Below, piece after piece: positions 24,195 to 36,088 of a stretch of DNA of 64,000 nt. Location: contig OW799234.1 in assembly GCA_941918925.1 (NCBI GenBank), forward strand, positions 72,477,043 through 72,541,042, read 5' to 3'. This DNA is from Phyto melanocephala. Lineage: Eukaryota; Arthropoda; Insecta; Diptera; Rhinophoridae. The notes under the pieces were generated by a model, which made no database searches, was not told the origin of the DNA, and saw nothing but the letters and a program-made list of their open reading frames with translations. The position numbers and the translations under genes are program-made. Each line of letters opens with the position of its first letter. Position 1 is the stretch's first letter.

Positions 24195-24680
24195 AGGGTG
24201 TTCCAAAATTTTTAAAAAAAATTTGAATTTGCCGCCATTTGTGCAGCAATTCTGAACAGGGTTAGTAAAAATGGAGCGTTATACTCGTCTTCATTATTAA
24301 ACAATATTTCAGAAATAATGAAAGTTTGGCGGCCGCAATTCGAAAATTTCATACAAAATATGGTCGAAATAGTGTTTTAACTTTGTCAACTGTGAGAAGA
24401 TTAATTAAGAAATTCAGGGAGGGCTGGAGTTGCCAAACACACTGATTGTCCAAAAACAATGAATCAAAAGACAATCCATAAACCACAATTCGGCGTGGTG
24501 GACAAGAATTGCAAATTTCAGGAAGCTCTCTACAGCGTAAACTTGGCTTTATTTTTAAAATATTGTTAAATAATAAAAACATGTTGTTTTATCGTAAAAC
24601 GCTCCAACTGTCAGCTAACGAATTGATTATTTGTTTGGAGTTGCCAACACTTTGCTTCACAAATGGCGACAAAATCAAAA
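24195..24680 (+). pseudogene. N-terminal half of a decayed mariner transposase
   Basis: In broken frames from an ATG near 24270: MERYTRLHY, then AAIRKFHTKYGRNSVLTLST and VRRLIKKFREG, matching the helix-turn-helix region of mariner-like transposases. Stops and frameshifts are present, and the copy is cut by the palindromic element at 24687-24803. Confidence 0.65.
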
Positions 24681-24686
24681 GAGTTA

Positions 24687-24803
24687 CTGCTGTATTCATT
24701 AAAACTATTTTAGGTTTATTGAAAGCTTATTTGACAGATGTTGCATAGAAATTTGTCAAATAAGCATTCAATAAACCTAAAATATTTTTTATGAATACGG
24801 CAG
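24687..24803. mobile_element. Palindromic 117-bp MITE
   Basis: Two arms of about 48 bp (CTGCTGTATTCAT...TTATTTGACA and its near inverse) around a 20-base loop. TTA stands on both sides (24684-24686, 24804-24806), a PIF/Harbinger-type 3-bp duplication. A related half-sequence (TATTTTAGGTTTACTTATGA) occurs near 16455. Confidence 0.75.
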
Positions 24804-24809
24804 TTAATT

Positions 24810-26479
24810 TATAAATCACAATTTGAGAGTTACACTTGAGAACGACTCGACTAATTTTGCGGATTCTTTTTGTGTTGAAACCGGTTCGACTCTCTAGTTT
24901 CTTCGTAAGACAAATAAAAAATGATCTTAAAAGCCTGAATAAAGTCAAAAAAGTTTTCTCTGAATAAAATTGGAAAACGTTCAAATATACAATATAATAA
25001 TTAAAATTATATTACTATAACACGATTTCATTAATTAAATTTAATTTCACTGACATGAGCTTAAGCCAAAAAAATGACTTTTTTCGCGAGCGTACAAGAA
25101 CGTAAGTGATAAGTTGCTCACAGCACCATCTCTATCGTTGTAATACAACTGAGTTTTTTTTAATCATTTTACATTTAAAAAATTAATAATAATATTATAC
25201 AATCAACTCATTCTTTTAAATCACCTCCAGGCTCCAGTAAAATAATATCGCAGACAATAATCATGTTTAACTACGAACTTACATGCTCATATGAACTCGT
25301 TCGTTCGTACTCGTAAAACTGTTGTAAACTAATGGAATTAATACCTTATTCTAGTTCACAATGGCTGCCTTTGTATCTGCGACTCTTAATGTATGAGTAG
25401 AAGGCGATTTTTTTAAAACCATCATAAGGGTTTTTTATTGTACGATTTAGTATTTCTAAATTATTTCATGTCCAAAGTTAAAGCAACTACTTTTTTTGCT
25501 CGTTGCAATTTTAAGTCGTGTAACATTAAAAAACCTTTAAACAAAATTTGCTCATTTATTTTTATATTGAAAAACGATATCTGGCAAAAAAAAAAATCAA
25601 TTTCATTTAAATGTTAAATCGTGTTGATGCATAATTTTCTGGGTGATATTTTTTGTTTGTCGTCGTTGTTTTAATTTTGAGATTTTGTTTTAAATTTTGG
25701 CCATTGAAAATTCAACAACTCACGCAATTTGTCCTACAATTGAACAAAGAAAAACGATTAGCTATATAAGTATTTGGTATGTAAGTAAGTATTTATTTAA
25801 ACCTACATACATACTTACATAACTTATGGTAATATTTCTTGTATGAATAACAGCTATATTGTATATGCTGTGATGAGTTTGAGGACCTTGTATCACAGAA
25901 TCGATATATTAGAATCAGTTGATAAAGCTGTATATAATAAAGATTTATAATACTGGTTTACATACTTTACGTTAGGTTAAGAAAGTATGCTTTTAATAAA
26001 ATCCGTCAATGTCGAGCAGTACTGTCTGTTAATGTTTTGAAGAAATTTTACTAAATATGGCCACGATACTATCGATACGTACGTTATAATAGGCCGCAGT
26101 TTACTCGTATTATCATCGGGCTTATACCTAATTTTAAGCCTTTTGTTTTTCTGTAGAACTCCCATATTCTTTTAGCTTCCTCCTCTTTGCTAAAAACTAT
26201 TCGTACTTTTGCATCGAAGTGGTCGGGCAAACTGATAAGAGGCGTGGTTCTAGGTTTTCATGCATCGAAAACAAATTTTAAGAATTTTCTTTTGCAAAAT
26301 TTAAATCAATGTTTTTTTTTTTTTATTTTTAAATTTAATTTGTTTTATTATAATTTACAAAACTAAATGAATTTTCATATACATATAAAGGGTGGCAGAT
26401 AAAAGTTGCTACAAAAAAAAAAAAAATCGTAATTATTTTTTTTTCTGTGTGACTAACCGGTTTTTATTTTCATTTTATA
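24810..26479. other. Mostly non-coding, with an unidentified minus-strand relic frame
   Basis: From about 26260 down to 26080 the minus strand stays open for some 57 codons with a non-random composition (HFDAKVRIVFSKEEEAKRIW). I do not recognise it; it may be an exon or element relic. The rest shows no gene. Confidence 0.35.
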
Positions 26480-26487
26480 GATTGATC

Positions 26488-26694
26488 TTGGCATATTTAT
26501 TCATCAGGTAGTCTTGATTCGTCAGCTGATTATTTTTTTTTTTCTTCACTAATTTTAAATTTCAGCTGTCAAAGTCCAAAAAAACAATTTTCTCTCTTCT
26601 CTCATTAATTTCAAATGCCAAACTTCTTATTAAAAAAATATAAACAAAAATTTTATTTTTGAACTGCGGTTACCTGATGAATAAATATGCCTTG
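26488..26694. mobile_element. hAT-like MITE of the CAAGG group
   Basis: An 8-bp duplication GATTGATC (26480-26487 and 26695-26702). Inverted ends share GGCATATTTATTCATCAGG. The right end is CCTTG; the left has decayed to TTGG. 207 bp. Confidence 0.8.
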
Positions 26695-26729
26695 GATTGA
26701 TCTTTGGATTTAACGAAAATTGAAGAATT

Positions 26730-26970
26730 GCGACAATGACACAAGAATTTGAATAGTGCACCGCTATCACGGTTTAGAATCTGTGGAACAGGAAGTTTAC
26801 AAAAGAAACCCCATAAATTTGGATGATTTAAAGCAATCCATTCTAACGATAATTGAGGCAATTCCCCCTGCAACCCTCCAGGCAGTAATGAATAACTTTT
26901 TGAAAAGATGTCTCACATGTGTCACCGAGGGTGGAGGCCATTTGAATTTAATTACTTTCAAAACTTAATA
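26730..26970 (+). pseudogene. C-terminal relic of a mariner-superfamily transposase
   Basis: The frame at 26756-26968 reads NLDDLKQSILTIIEAIPPAT, then MNNFLKRCLTCVTEGGGHLN and FKT. This is the usual C-terminal end of IS630-type transposases (partner helices, then GGHL..V.FK). Nothing remains of the catalytic core. Confidence 0.6.
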
Positions 26971-27792
26971 AATAAAAATGTATTATTTATTTATGTTACG
27001 AACCGTTTTGGCCCAGTGAGGTTTCCGGCTAGCTTTTCCGAGGCGATAGCTCAGGCAGATTCCAACCACTGGCCACGCATCCGCTCATAAAAAAAAAACT
27101 GAAAAATACAACAAAAACTACTACAGAAAATACTACACAAACTCCACCACACGAAGAATTCACAAGAGTCAGGTGTTTACTCCCATTTTGACCACCTAAC
27201 CATGTCGCAGCAGCATCCGCTGTAAAAATCTCTCTGCGACCCAAAAATTCACATGTTCTTATCCTTACCTATCCATCATTCCTTTAGTTTACTAACTTCA
27301 AAAATTTATATTCAATACAAAATTTATTAGAAATAAAAAAAAATTTAAATTTTAATTCAGGCTTGAGTTCATATTAGCACTCTTATTGTAACAAAGAATT
27401 TTCCTATCGCTACTTAACTGGTGGCTAGAGCAGGACAAAAATAGTGATGAAGTGAAAGATTGCTGTTTGGTAAATTTCAATCTAACTCATTGTGGTTAAA
27501 AAAAAATATATGAAAAAAGGAAAACTAAGTAGTAACCGAACTCAATTAACTTTAATCACGGGTGTTAAATAGATGATATTTACATCCAACACGTAGTCCG
27601 ATACCGATTAAAGATTGCTGATGATAAAATTCGAAGCTGATTTCGAAAATGCATTCCACTCGGCTAGTGTCGGTAAAAAATATAATTTTTTAGATTATTC
27701 TTTCATTTATCACAATTAAATAAATTCTTTGTTACAATAAGAATGTTTTATTTGAGTTTCTTATCATCAACCATGCTGTATTTTATTTTTCA

Positions 27793-28023
27793 CTAGAAAA
27801 GCCCGGTACGCATTGCTACGCCCCTAATGAAGTGCAAGCAGGTAAAAATGATAACTATTTTTTTATGGGCGTGGCCCCGCCCACTTTGTTCCACCCATAA
27901 ACACTACCTGGAATGTGTACAACAACTTGCCAAAGTTTTAGTCCGATTGGTTTTACAGTTTCGGAGTCTATAGTTAACACACACACACACAGACAGACAG
28001 AGTTTCACTTTTATATATATAGA
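27793..28023 (-). mobile_element. Short non-autonomous Helitron
   Basis: On the minus strand it begins TCTATATATATAAAAGTG and ends CCGGGCTTTTCTAG, with CTAG at 27793-27796. 231 bp, with an (AC)n/(AGAC)n run near the 5' end. Same terminal structure as 20943-21751. Confidence 0.7.
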
Positions 28024-28675
28024 TTAGTCTGCAAGGAATATTGTTCTTTAGAAATTAATAAATAAATAAACATAGATCCTTTTATGCTCTCGTGATAAGG
28101 TTATCAAAATGTATTACAATACTTGCAATGGTTTGCAACTGGTTGCAATATTCACAGAAAATTTGCCCAGTGAAAAGTTTTACATTTAAAATCGTGAGTC
28201 CCCTAATTGATTTTTTTATGAAAGAGAAAATATTATATAAGAAAATAAAGAAATAGGTTTTTCCTAACAATCTGTTCTTACTAAGTTAAAAAAAATTAAC
28301 ATTTTTCGAAAAATAATAAAAAAATTTTATAAAAAAAAAATAGATTTTTGTGAGTTTTTTGTTCATTTGAAATCTTTTCAAAATTATCTTTATGCATGTT
28401 AATTTTATAAAGCATAATGAAAAAGATTTCCTAAGAACTTTTGTAAATATATTTTTTAAATTAAAACATTGATGCAGAATTTCAAAGTTAAATAAATTTA
28501 AATTATATTCGTAAAATCGATATGCAAAACATTTGGTAAAAGCAACTTTTTAATAAAAAAAGTTTGACCAAAACTTTGTTTTGAAAGCGTAGTTTTTTTA
28601 AAAATCTAATAAAACACTCAAATTTGCATCATATATTCTAATTTTTATTGAAATCGATAAATTGGTCTTTGCCAT

Positions 28676-29325
28676 TTATTTTTTAAAAATAACTTCATGT
28701 AAATGTTGCCCGCGGCTCCGGTTCAAATGTTCCATTCTTAAGGTCCAATTTTGCACCACTTTTTCGAGCATTTCGGCCTGTATTCCATGAACAACACGTG
28801 TTATGTTGTACTTCAAGGCTTCATTCGTGCTTGGCTTGTTCACATATACCAACGACTTCACATAAACCCACAAGAAATAGTCAAGAGGCGTTAAATCACA
28901 TGATCTTGGCGGCCAACTCACAGGGCCATTTCGAGAGATAAACTGCTCACCAAATTCATCCCTTAATATGTCCATTGTTTCACGAGCTGTGTGGCATGTG
29001 GCACCGTCTTGTTGAAACCATATCAAACAGGTCCAACTCAGCTATTTGGGGCAAAAAAAAGTCGCGTATCGTGGCTTGATATCGTTCACCGTTGACGGTA
29101 ACGTTTCTTCTACGGTTCGATTATGACGACCATAAAAATTTCGTAACAAACGATGGACATTTCTCACAGAGCACGAATTTTGATAATAAATTTCAATGAT
29201 TTGCAGTCGTTGCTCGTTTGTGAGTTTCTCCATGATGAAATGGCAGAGTATACTGAACACTTTTCACTTTCACCACCAGTGCTGCCGGCCCGAAAAACTT
29301 AACTTATAAAAAATCACCCTTTATT
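28676..29325 (-). pseudogene. Deleted DD41D mariner (rosa-like) transposase
   Basis: The N-terminal part (MEKLTNEQRLQIIEIYYQNS) at 29042-29260 is joined by a deletion to the core at 28676-29026: FQQDGATCHTA, WPPRSCDLTPLDYFLW and a C-terminal tail. I count 41 residues between the second and third catalytic aspartates, the spacing of the DD41D/rosa group. The first aspartate region is deleted. One end may be AAATCACCCTTT near 29310-29325; the other end is unclear. Confidence 0.8.
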
Positions 29326-29329
29326 AGAA

Positions 29330-30950
29330 AATTTCCCCTCAAATTATATGTTTTACACTAATTTTGCAAAAATTAATAAATTACAATAAAATCATGAATT
29401 TCTATTTAACATATCTGCCATACATACTATTAAATCATAATTTAATTAAAAAGAGTGATGGAAAAACTAACACATCTACAACTTATAATACAATTGTGTA
29501 TTCTTTTTACTTTGAAAAGGTATTGTATGCATATTGTTTAAAATGTATATAAATATTTTCAATTTAAAGAAAATGATCCCACGATTTCACCATCTGTTTG
29601 CACTGCTGCTAAAGCGTATAAATGACTGATTGGTTATTGTATACCTTTGGAGCTCATTACCTCATAATTGGTGGTTAAGGAAAAATGTAACTATTGTCTC
29701 TTTTTTTTTACATTGCGATTTGCAGAAACAAAGAAAAAAAAATCAAAAATGAAAATGAAAAAATTTTCTGGCATAAATTTTTCTTTTTTGGATTTAAAAT
29801 TAAATTAAAACTTTTTTTAAGTTTAAGGAAAACTATTCATCATTCTGCGCAAAAATGCCTGCTGGCGACAATGTGTTGCTGTCAAGACAACAACAGTGAA
29901 TCAACAAACAACATTATGTTGTACACTGGCCCAGCTAAAAAAGTGATTTAAAAAGAAAATAGAGGCAAAAAGAAAATTGTGGCAACAATAAGAGTTTAAA
30001 TGTTTGCAGCAACACCACCAAAATCAAAATTGCAAATCGCCAATACCTTAAATGTAAAAAAAAATCCAGCATGTATTTGAAAACATATGTATGTATGTAT
30101 GCATGTGCATGTCTGTTAAAAGGGTAGACAACAACACGATATGAAAGTACACTACATACATATGTATGTTTGTATGCAAGCAGCAGAAGTAAATACATAC
30201 GATTTAGTTAAAAATTAAATTATTTATAATTTTCTTAATCGCAATTCATTATTTAAAGACAATTTTGTGAAAAATTGAGTTTCCGTATATACCGTAATCG
30301 GCACCTAAAACGAAGTTGCAAACATTTGCGCCAAAAAAAAGTTGTTTCCGAAAATCGGCGACAAAAATTAACGTAACGGCGCCAATTAGCAACAAGAGCA
30401 GAAACGAAATAAACTTTTATACAACATGTGATCTTTCGACATAAATAAAATAAAAATTGTTAACACATAATTGCCTAATTTACAATGTTCCGTAGCAGTC
30501 GAATGTTGTAAGAAATTTACTTCTCCATATTTTACTTATCCAGCTATGATGTATTTATACGACATTCTAAATATAAACACACGTAAAATTGTTGTGTTAA
30601 ATGCAAAAATTATCGATTAAATGTGTACAACTACGATATACAACACCTACAACAGCTTGTGAATTGAGCAATTAAATGACGTAAATATTTCTATAAATGT
30701 TAGATGCAGCTATTCAACGATTTGCATAGCAACAACAAATATTTAGCTTGCAATAGTTTCGTTTCAGTTTCTATTTTATGCCTCAATGTCCCCACCTGAA
30801 ACGAAAATGACTTAGAAACGCAGAAGTGACTAACAACAACGTTTCATAATTTAGCTTCAATAACGGTGTATCTAGAAACCCTGCTGGAATTTTTTTTAGA
30901 AAATAAATTTATTAGAGTCATTATTTGATAAAAAAGCTGTATCCGGCATG
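29330..30950. other. Non-coding AT-rich DNA
   Basis: No gene or element end recognised. CAACAA runs and ATGT microsatellite pieces (30085-30105, 30155-30175) look intronic or intergenic. Confidence 0.45.
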
Positions 30951-31398
30951 CGTTACAATTAGGGTTTGGGATTTCCCGGTCTTTTTATTTTCCCAGGAAA
31001 CGGGAATTAAAAAATCGTCTTCCCCAGAATTCCCGAGATTCCCGAAAATAATATTTCTTTTAAAATAAATAATATTTGTTAACTTTAAAATCACGATTTG
31101 GTTAATAATTCATTGTTTCAGTAGTAGTTTATTTTCCATTAGAGTCCCTATTGTGTCAGCATTACATCTTTTGGCAATATAAACTAAACCCAAATTATAA
31201 AAATAATTATTGCCATGTAAACTGATCTTTAAATATCTTTTTTGGGCAACACTACTTCACTCGGCTAATACAAGAGCAAACCTTAAATTGTCGCAAATTT
31301 GACGCGATATTGCTTTTACCATCGTATTTTTTAACGGCGTTGTAATATTTTATTACAATGTTTTTAGGCTCAGTTTCATATTTTGGTAACGTCATATT

Positions 31399-31722
31399 TT
31401 AACTGAAAAAACTTTGACGAATAAAAGAACCTTGTGTAATTGTTCGAATAGATATTCCATCGACTGCTGCTAATTTTGAAACAATTTCTGGTAATGTTTG
31501 GGTGTCTAAAAAACTTTTAAGGGTGGAATTATTTTTTTTATTTGGTGCAGGTGTTGAAGAATCGTTTTTAAATTTTATTTTGTGAACCAAAAGAAGTTGC
31601 CATATGAGACTACTACTACTACCGCCCATGAACATTAACCTTTTCGGGCAAATATTACATTGTGCTGCGTTGTCTACTTTTGGAAGGTAGTTCCAAACTT
31701 CACACATTTTGCTTCTAAACAA
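31399..31722 (-). pseudogene. N-terminal fragment of a hAT transposase (BED finger)
   Basis: The frame includes VWNYLPK, then CNIC and a spaced WQLLLVH, the order of a BED zinc finger (aromatic, CX2C, HX3-5H), with the first histidine apparently replaced by leucine. Further on, KLAAVDGISIRTI resembles the segment that precedes the catalytic domain in hAT proteins. The catalytic and dimerisation regions are absent. The ATG coding MCEVWNYLPK is the more likely original start. Not functional. Confidence 0.7.
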
Positions 31723-31734
31723 AGTGATTTAAAA

Positions 31735-32446
31735 CAAGTAACAGTGCTATATTCGGCCGTACCGAATCTTATATACCCTTCACAACGTGTAGTCATGCAA
31801 TAACAATTGTTTGTATCACCATTCATCCCATATAAAATACGTGCATACGTACACGTTAGAATAAATGTGGCATCGAATCCCAGCTTAGCCAAAAAAATTT
31901 TATTTTATTTTATTTAATATATTATTTATATTTTATTATTTTTTTTTATATTTCTTTTAAATTTTTTTAAAAAATTGTTTTAAATTTTTTTTTAATTTTT
32001 TTTATTGTAATTTTTTTATTATTTTTTTTATTTTTAATATATTTTTTTTGTAATTTTTTTTTTTTGCCATGTTTTTTGCATGTATGTATGTATGTTGTTG
32101 TTGTAATTGTGTAAAAAAACGAGGTGGTCGTGGTTTTTTGCTCATATCTCAGAAAGTTATGGGGCGATTGTGCTGAATTTCAATAGCAATTCATTCCTGG
32201 ATATTTCCAAGAGATTGATACCATATACAGATCTGAGGAACATATAGTTGCTTCTAAAAGTTGATTTCAACCAACACACGGACAGACGGGCAGGCGGACA
32301 GACGGTCAGGGCTTAATCGACTCCTCTATTCATAAGCTTTCAGAAAATATATACTTTATGGGGTCGGAAATGAAAATTGTAGAAATTACAAACGGAATGA
32401 CAAAGCTATATATACCCTTGTGCACCACAGGTGAAGGGTATAAAAA
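31735..32446 (+). repeat. TATACCC dispersed repeat, copy E
   Basis: Full-length: CAAGTAACAGTGCTATATTC, palindrome TTCGGCCGTACCGAA, TTATATACCCTTCAC, an AT-rich core (31890-32060), the GAGGTGGTCGTGG segment and the end GGTGAAGGGTATAAAAA. Inserted in the hAT element. Confidence 0.88.
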
Positions 32447-32545
32447 AGTATTATTAGAAAAATTCAATCATAAATAAAAAAAATTATACTTAAAAATTCT
32501 GTGACCACTTTTAAAAACAATTTGTACATACGATTATATTTATAA

Positions 32546-33230
32546 CAAGTAACAGTGCTATATTCGGCCGTGCCGAATCTTATATACCCTTCACAACGTG
32601 TAGTCATGCAATAACAATTGTTTGTATCACCATTCATCCCATATAAAATACGTGCATACGTACACGTTAGAATAAATGTGGCATCGAATCCCAGCTTAGC
32701 CAAAAAAATTTTATTTTATTTTATTTAATATATTATTTATATTTTATTATTTTTTTTTATATTTCTTTTAAATTTTTTTTTTATATTTTTTTAAAATTTT
32801 TTTTTGTATTTTTTTTTTATTATTTTTTTCTTATTTTTAATATTTTTTTTTTTTGTAAATTTTTTTGTTTGGTATGTTTTTTACATGTATGTATGTATGT
32901 ATGTTGTTGTTGTAATTGTGAAAAAAACGAGGTGGTCGTGGTTTTTTGCTCATATCTCAGAAAGTTATGGGGCGATTGTGCTGAATTTCAATAGCGATTC
33001 ATTCCTGGATATTTCCAAGAGATTCATACCATATACAGATCTGAGGAACATATAGTTGCTTCTAAAAGTTGATTTCAACCAACACACGGACAGGGCCTAA
33101 TCGACTCCTCTATTCATAAGCTTTCAGAAAATATATACTTTATGGGGTCGGAAATGAAAATTGTAGAAATTACAAACGGAATGACAAAGCTATATATACC
33201 CTTGTGCACCACAGGTGAAGGGTATAAAAA
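32546..33230 (+). repeat. TATACCC dispersed repeat, copy F
   Basis: A near twin of copy E 100 bp downstream in the same hAT element, sharing its CAAGTAACAGTGC variant start; it lacks the CAGACGGGCAGGCGGACAG stretch. Two similar copies so close suggest local duplication or sequential insertion. Confidence 0.88.
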
Positions 33231-33689
33231 ATGTACCGCGGAAACTACTGCTGGTTTTACGGTTGTTATAAAAAACATTTTTATACAAAAAAACATTTAA
33301 TTATGTATGTATGTATATAATTAATTCACTTGAAATTTATAAGCACTTATTAAAAATAATTCCAGAAAGTCGTTAACTTTGGCGTGAAATATTTTTGACC
33401 GATGATGTTTGTTTTTTTTTACATAGTCGTATTTAAGAAAAGTGGTAAATACTTAACAAACAAAAACCGCTAACAAATAAAAAACTTTACTTTTTATTAA
33501 AATATTTTTTTAAATTTACCAAAACAGATAAGAAATTAAAAATAAAATCAAATATATTTCCTAGTATACTACATATTTTGTATTTCCCGTTTTCCCGGAA
33601 ATACTAAGTGGTTCATTCCCGGGAATTCCCGGTTCCCAAACCCTAGTTACAATGTAAAGGAAAAAAATGTTTGGTTGTACAAATAACAC

Positions 33690-35280
33690 TGCTCGACAAA
33701 AAATCATTTTTTGTCTTCCCGTTAATTAAAACTATATAGACAATATGGATTTTGATGCGCTAAACTCAAATCAGTTGTCGGTTTTTTTCCATCAGATCGG
33801 GATTTTTCTTATGGGCGTGGCAAAATTTTCCCCCTAAATTAGGTACATAGACATATTTCATCCTAACTCGAGAACCAGTCATCCGATTTTCAAAAATTAG
33901 ACACCAGAAGATGTGTAACAAAATTGTTCAATAGAATTTTTCTCTATCTCTTATCGTTTTGGAATTATTTAGAAATTAATGAAGAAAAACAATTTTTTTT
34001 TCCTGCAAAATTCGTAATATTTTCAATTTAAAAATGGAATTAAAAAAAATATAAAACAAATATTCAACATTTTGCACTTTTTTCTGAAAAAAAGCCATAA
34101 ACCATTTATAAGGGGTAAAAATTTTCCCTTTTGTGGTACTTTTTTTTAAAGAAACTTTTCTAATATTATTCTATGGGACAAAATTTAATAATTATTATAT
34201 CGTAATAGAATATGGAAAATTATGTAGATGAAATTTTTGACAACTTTTAGGGGGACAAAAAAGTTACCAAAAAGGGAAAAACACCGGAAAATGTGTATAA
34301 TTCCTAAATACAGGGCGAGTTTGCATAAAATTTGTAATAGAGATTTCACCAGACATAAAAATTATGTCATTTAGTAAAAATTTAAACACATTCATAACAG
34401 GGTGGAAAGGGGAAAATTCTGGAGAACAGTTTGGTACTTTTTAGAACATAGTTACTTTTATGCCAAAAATAGTAAAATTACTCACTTTTAATCATGTCTA
34501 TAAAAATATTTTGTTACAAAGATATTTGAACATTTTTAATTTGGAACTTATACATTGATATGGAAAACCCAAAAAAGGTACTTTTCCGTTTTTTGGGTAC
34601 TTTTTGTATTTTCACGTTAATGAAGCTAGACTTTCGACATTAGTGACTACTGATCCGAGCTGAGGCCGAAAATGGTATGGGTGACCAAAAAGGTACTTTT
34701 TCGCATTTTTATGGGACTTTTTGTATTTTCTACGTTTATGAAGCTAAAATTGTGAAATATAGGATTATTGATTCAAGCTGAGAATGAAAATGATATTGGC
34801 GACACAAAAGATGCCTTTTCGCATTTTTATTGTACTCGTTGCATTTTTACGTTTGTGAACATAGAATCTTAAAATTAGTGTTTATGGATTCGAGGTCTTA
34901 CTGCTAATATTATGGACGACCAAAAAATTATTTTTTCTCATTTTTTTTATATATTTTGTATACATAGAATTCTGAATGCAGGCAATAATAAACAAAATGA
35001 AGGAAAAAATGTTACTTTTATTATTTTAAGGGTAATTTTTTTCAAATTCTGAATTTATGAATTTTAATTTTTGAAACTCGGTAGCATTGATCTTGGTTTT
35101 AGATAGAAAATATATGCCCGATATGTATATCCCTACTCGACTTTTTATTTTTATAAATAAATTGAATCAGAGATATAAGTTTTTATAAAGTGAACCGAAA
35201 ATATTTAATAATTAAAAATAGAACTTGAGCATTCATGTAGTTAGAACTGCGCTAACGAAGTAGCGGGTTTTATGCTTGTT
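33690..35280 (+). repeat. Dispersed repeat with about 115-bp diverged tandem modules
   Basis: From CACTGCTCGACAAAAAATC to about GTAGCGGGTTTTATGC. Between 34570 and 34960, a module with GGTACTTTTTCGCATTTTTA and TTTTTGTATTTT recurs three to four times with a period near 116. No coding. Possibly an old Helitron-like element. Confidence 0.5.
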
Positions 35281-36088
35281 TAAATATAAATTTTCCTTTT
35301 AGAATAGAGCTTGGATAATATTGTTCATCAACTCTTTCGCTGAAAATCTGGTATCATTGCAAAGTCGTGGTAAAATATTATTTACTTTCTAGGGGTGTGA
35401 CACTGACCAATATTTTGGACAGAAACCGTCGCAGTCATGCTCACATGAACTTGAATTTGTAGTTCTGGTTCCGTAGCTGGTTTTGAAAATATATCCCACT
35501 CATCGTATAACTAACTTTTCCTAGATATTTTGTCATTATCGCATTGAGCTTATAGCCTAATATTAAATTAAATTAAAAATAATGAACTTAGCAAAGCTGA
35601 TGAACATGTTTTTAAATTTATTTTAGAAACATTTTCACTATGGGCGTGGCAATGTCCTGTTTTCTTTTTATATTTTAACGTATTTACACGTGAATAAAAT
35701 ATTTTAATATTTTAATGTATTTTCACGTGAATAAATTTTATTTTTATAAATTGATTAAGTAAAATTAGTAGTAGAGGTATATTAGCTTTATGTGGGCGTA
35801 CAACCGCCTACTTCTCAAATCACTAATTTCTATTGTCACAGGAACTCCATGAGTGTGCAAAGCTTTATAAAAATCTATTAAGTGGAAGTAGTTAAAGAAT
35901 ATCTACTTTGTATAGGAGTTGCATTGCCAAGTTTCTTACTTAAGTTTTTTGTAACTAAATATGGCACTACCTGCCACAAAGGTAGTGAAAAAAATCGTGA
36001 CTTTATTGTAAGAACAGTTTGATGAACATTTTTTTCGTGTAGTGGGTTGGAAAAATATTTCGATGTTTATTAGATCTTTTCAAAGTTT

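Larger units (their letters stand above)
30960..33645 (-). mobile_element. hAT transposon, non-functional, with two nested repeats
   Basis: Ends TAGGGTTTGGG and CCCAAACCCTA are perfect 11-bp inverted repeats. A perfect 8-bp duplication GTTACAAT flanks it (30952-30959 and 33646-33653). Subterminal TTCCCGG/CCGGGAA motifs recur at both ends. It carries a BED-finger fragment (31399-31722) and two TATACCC repeats. Confidence 0.92.
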
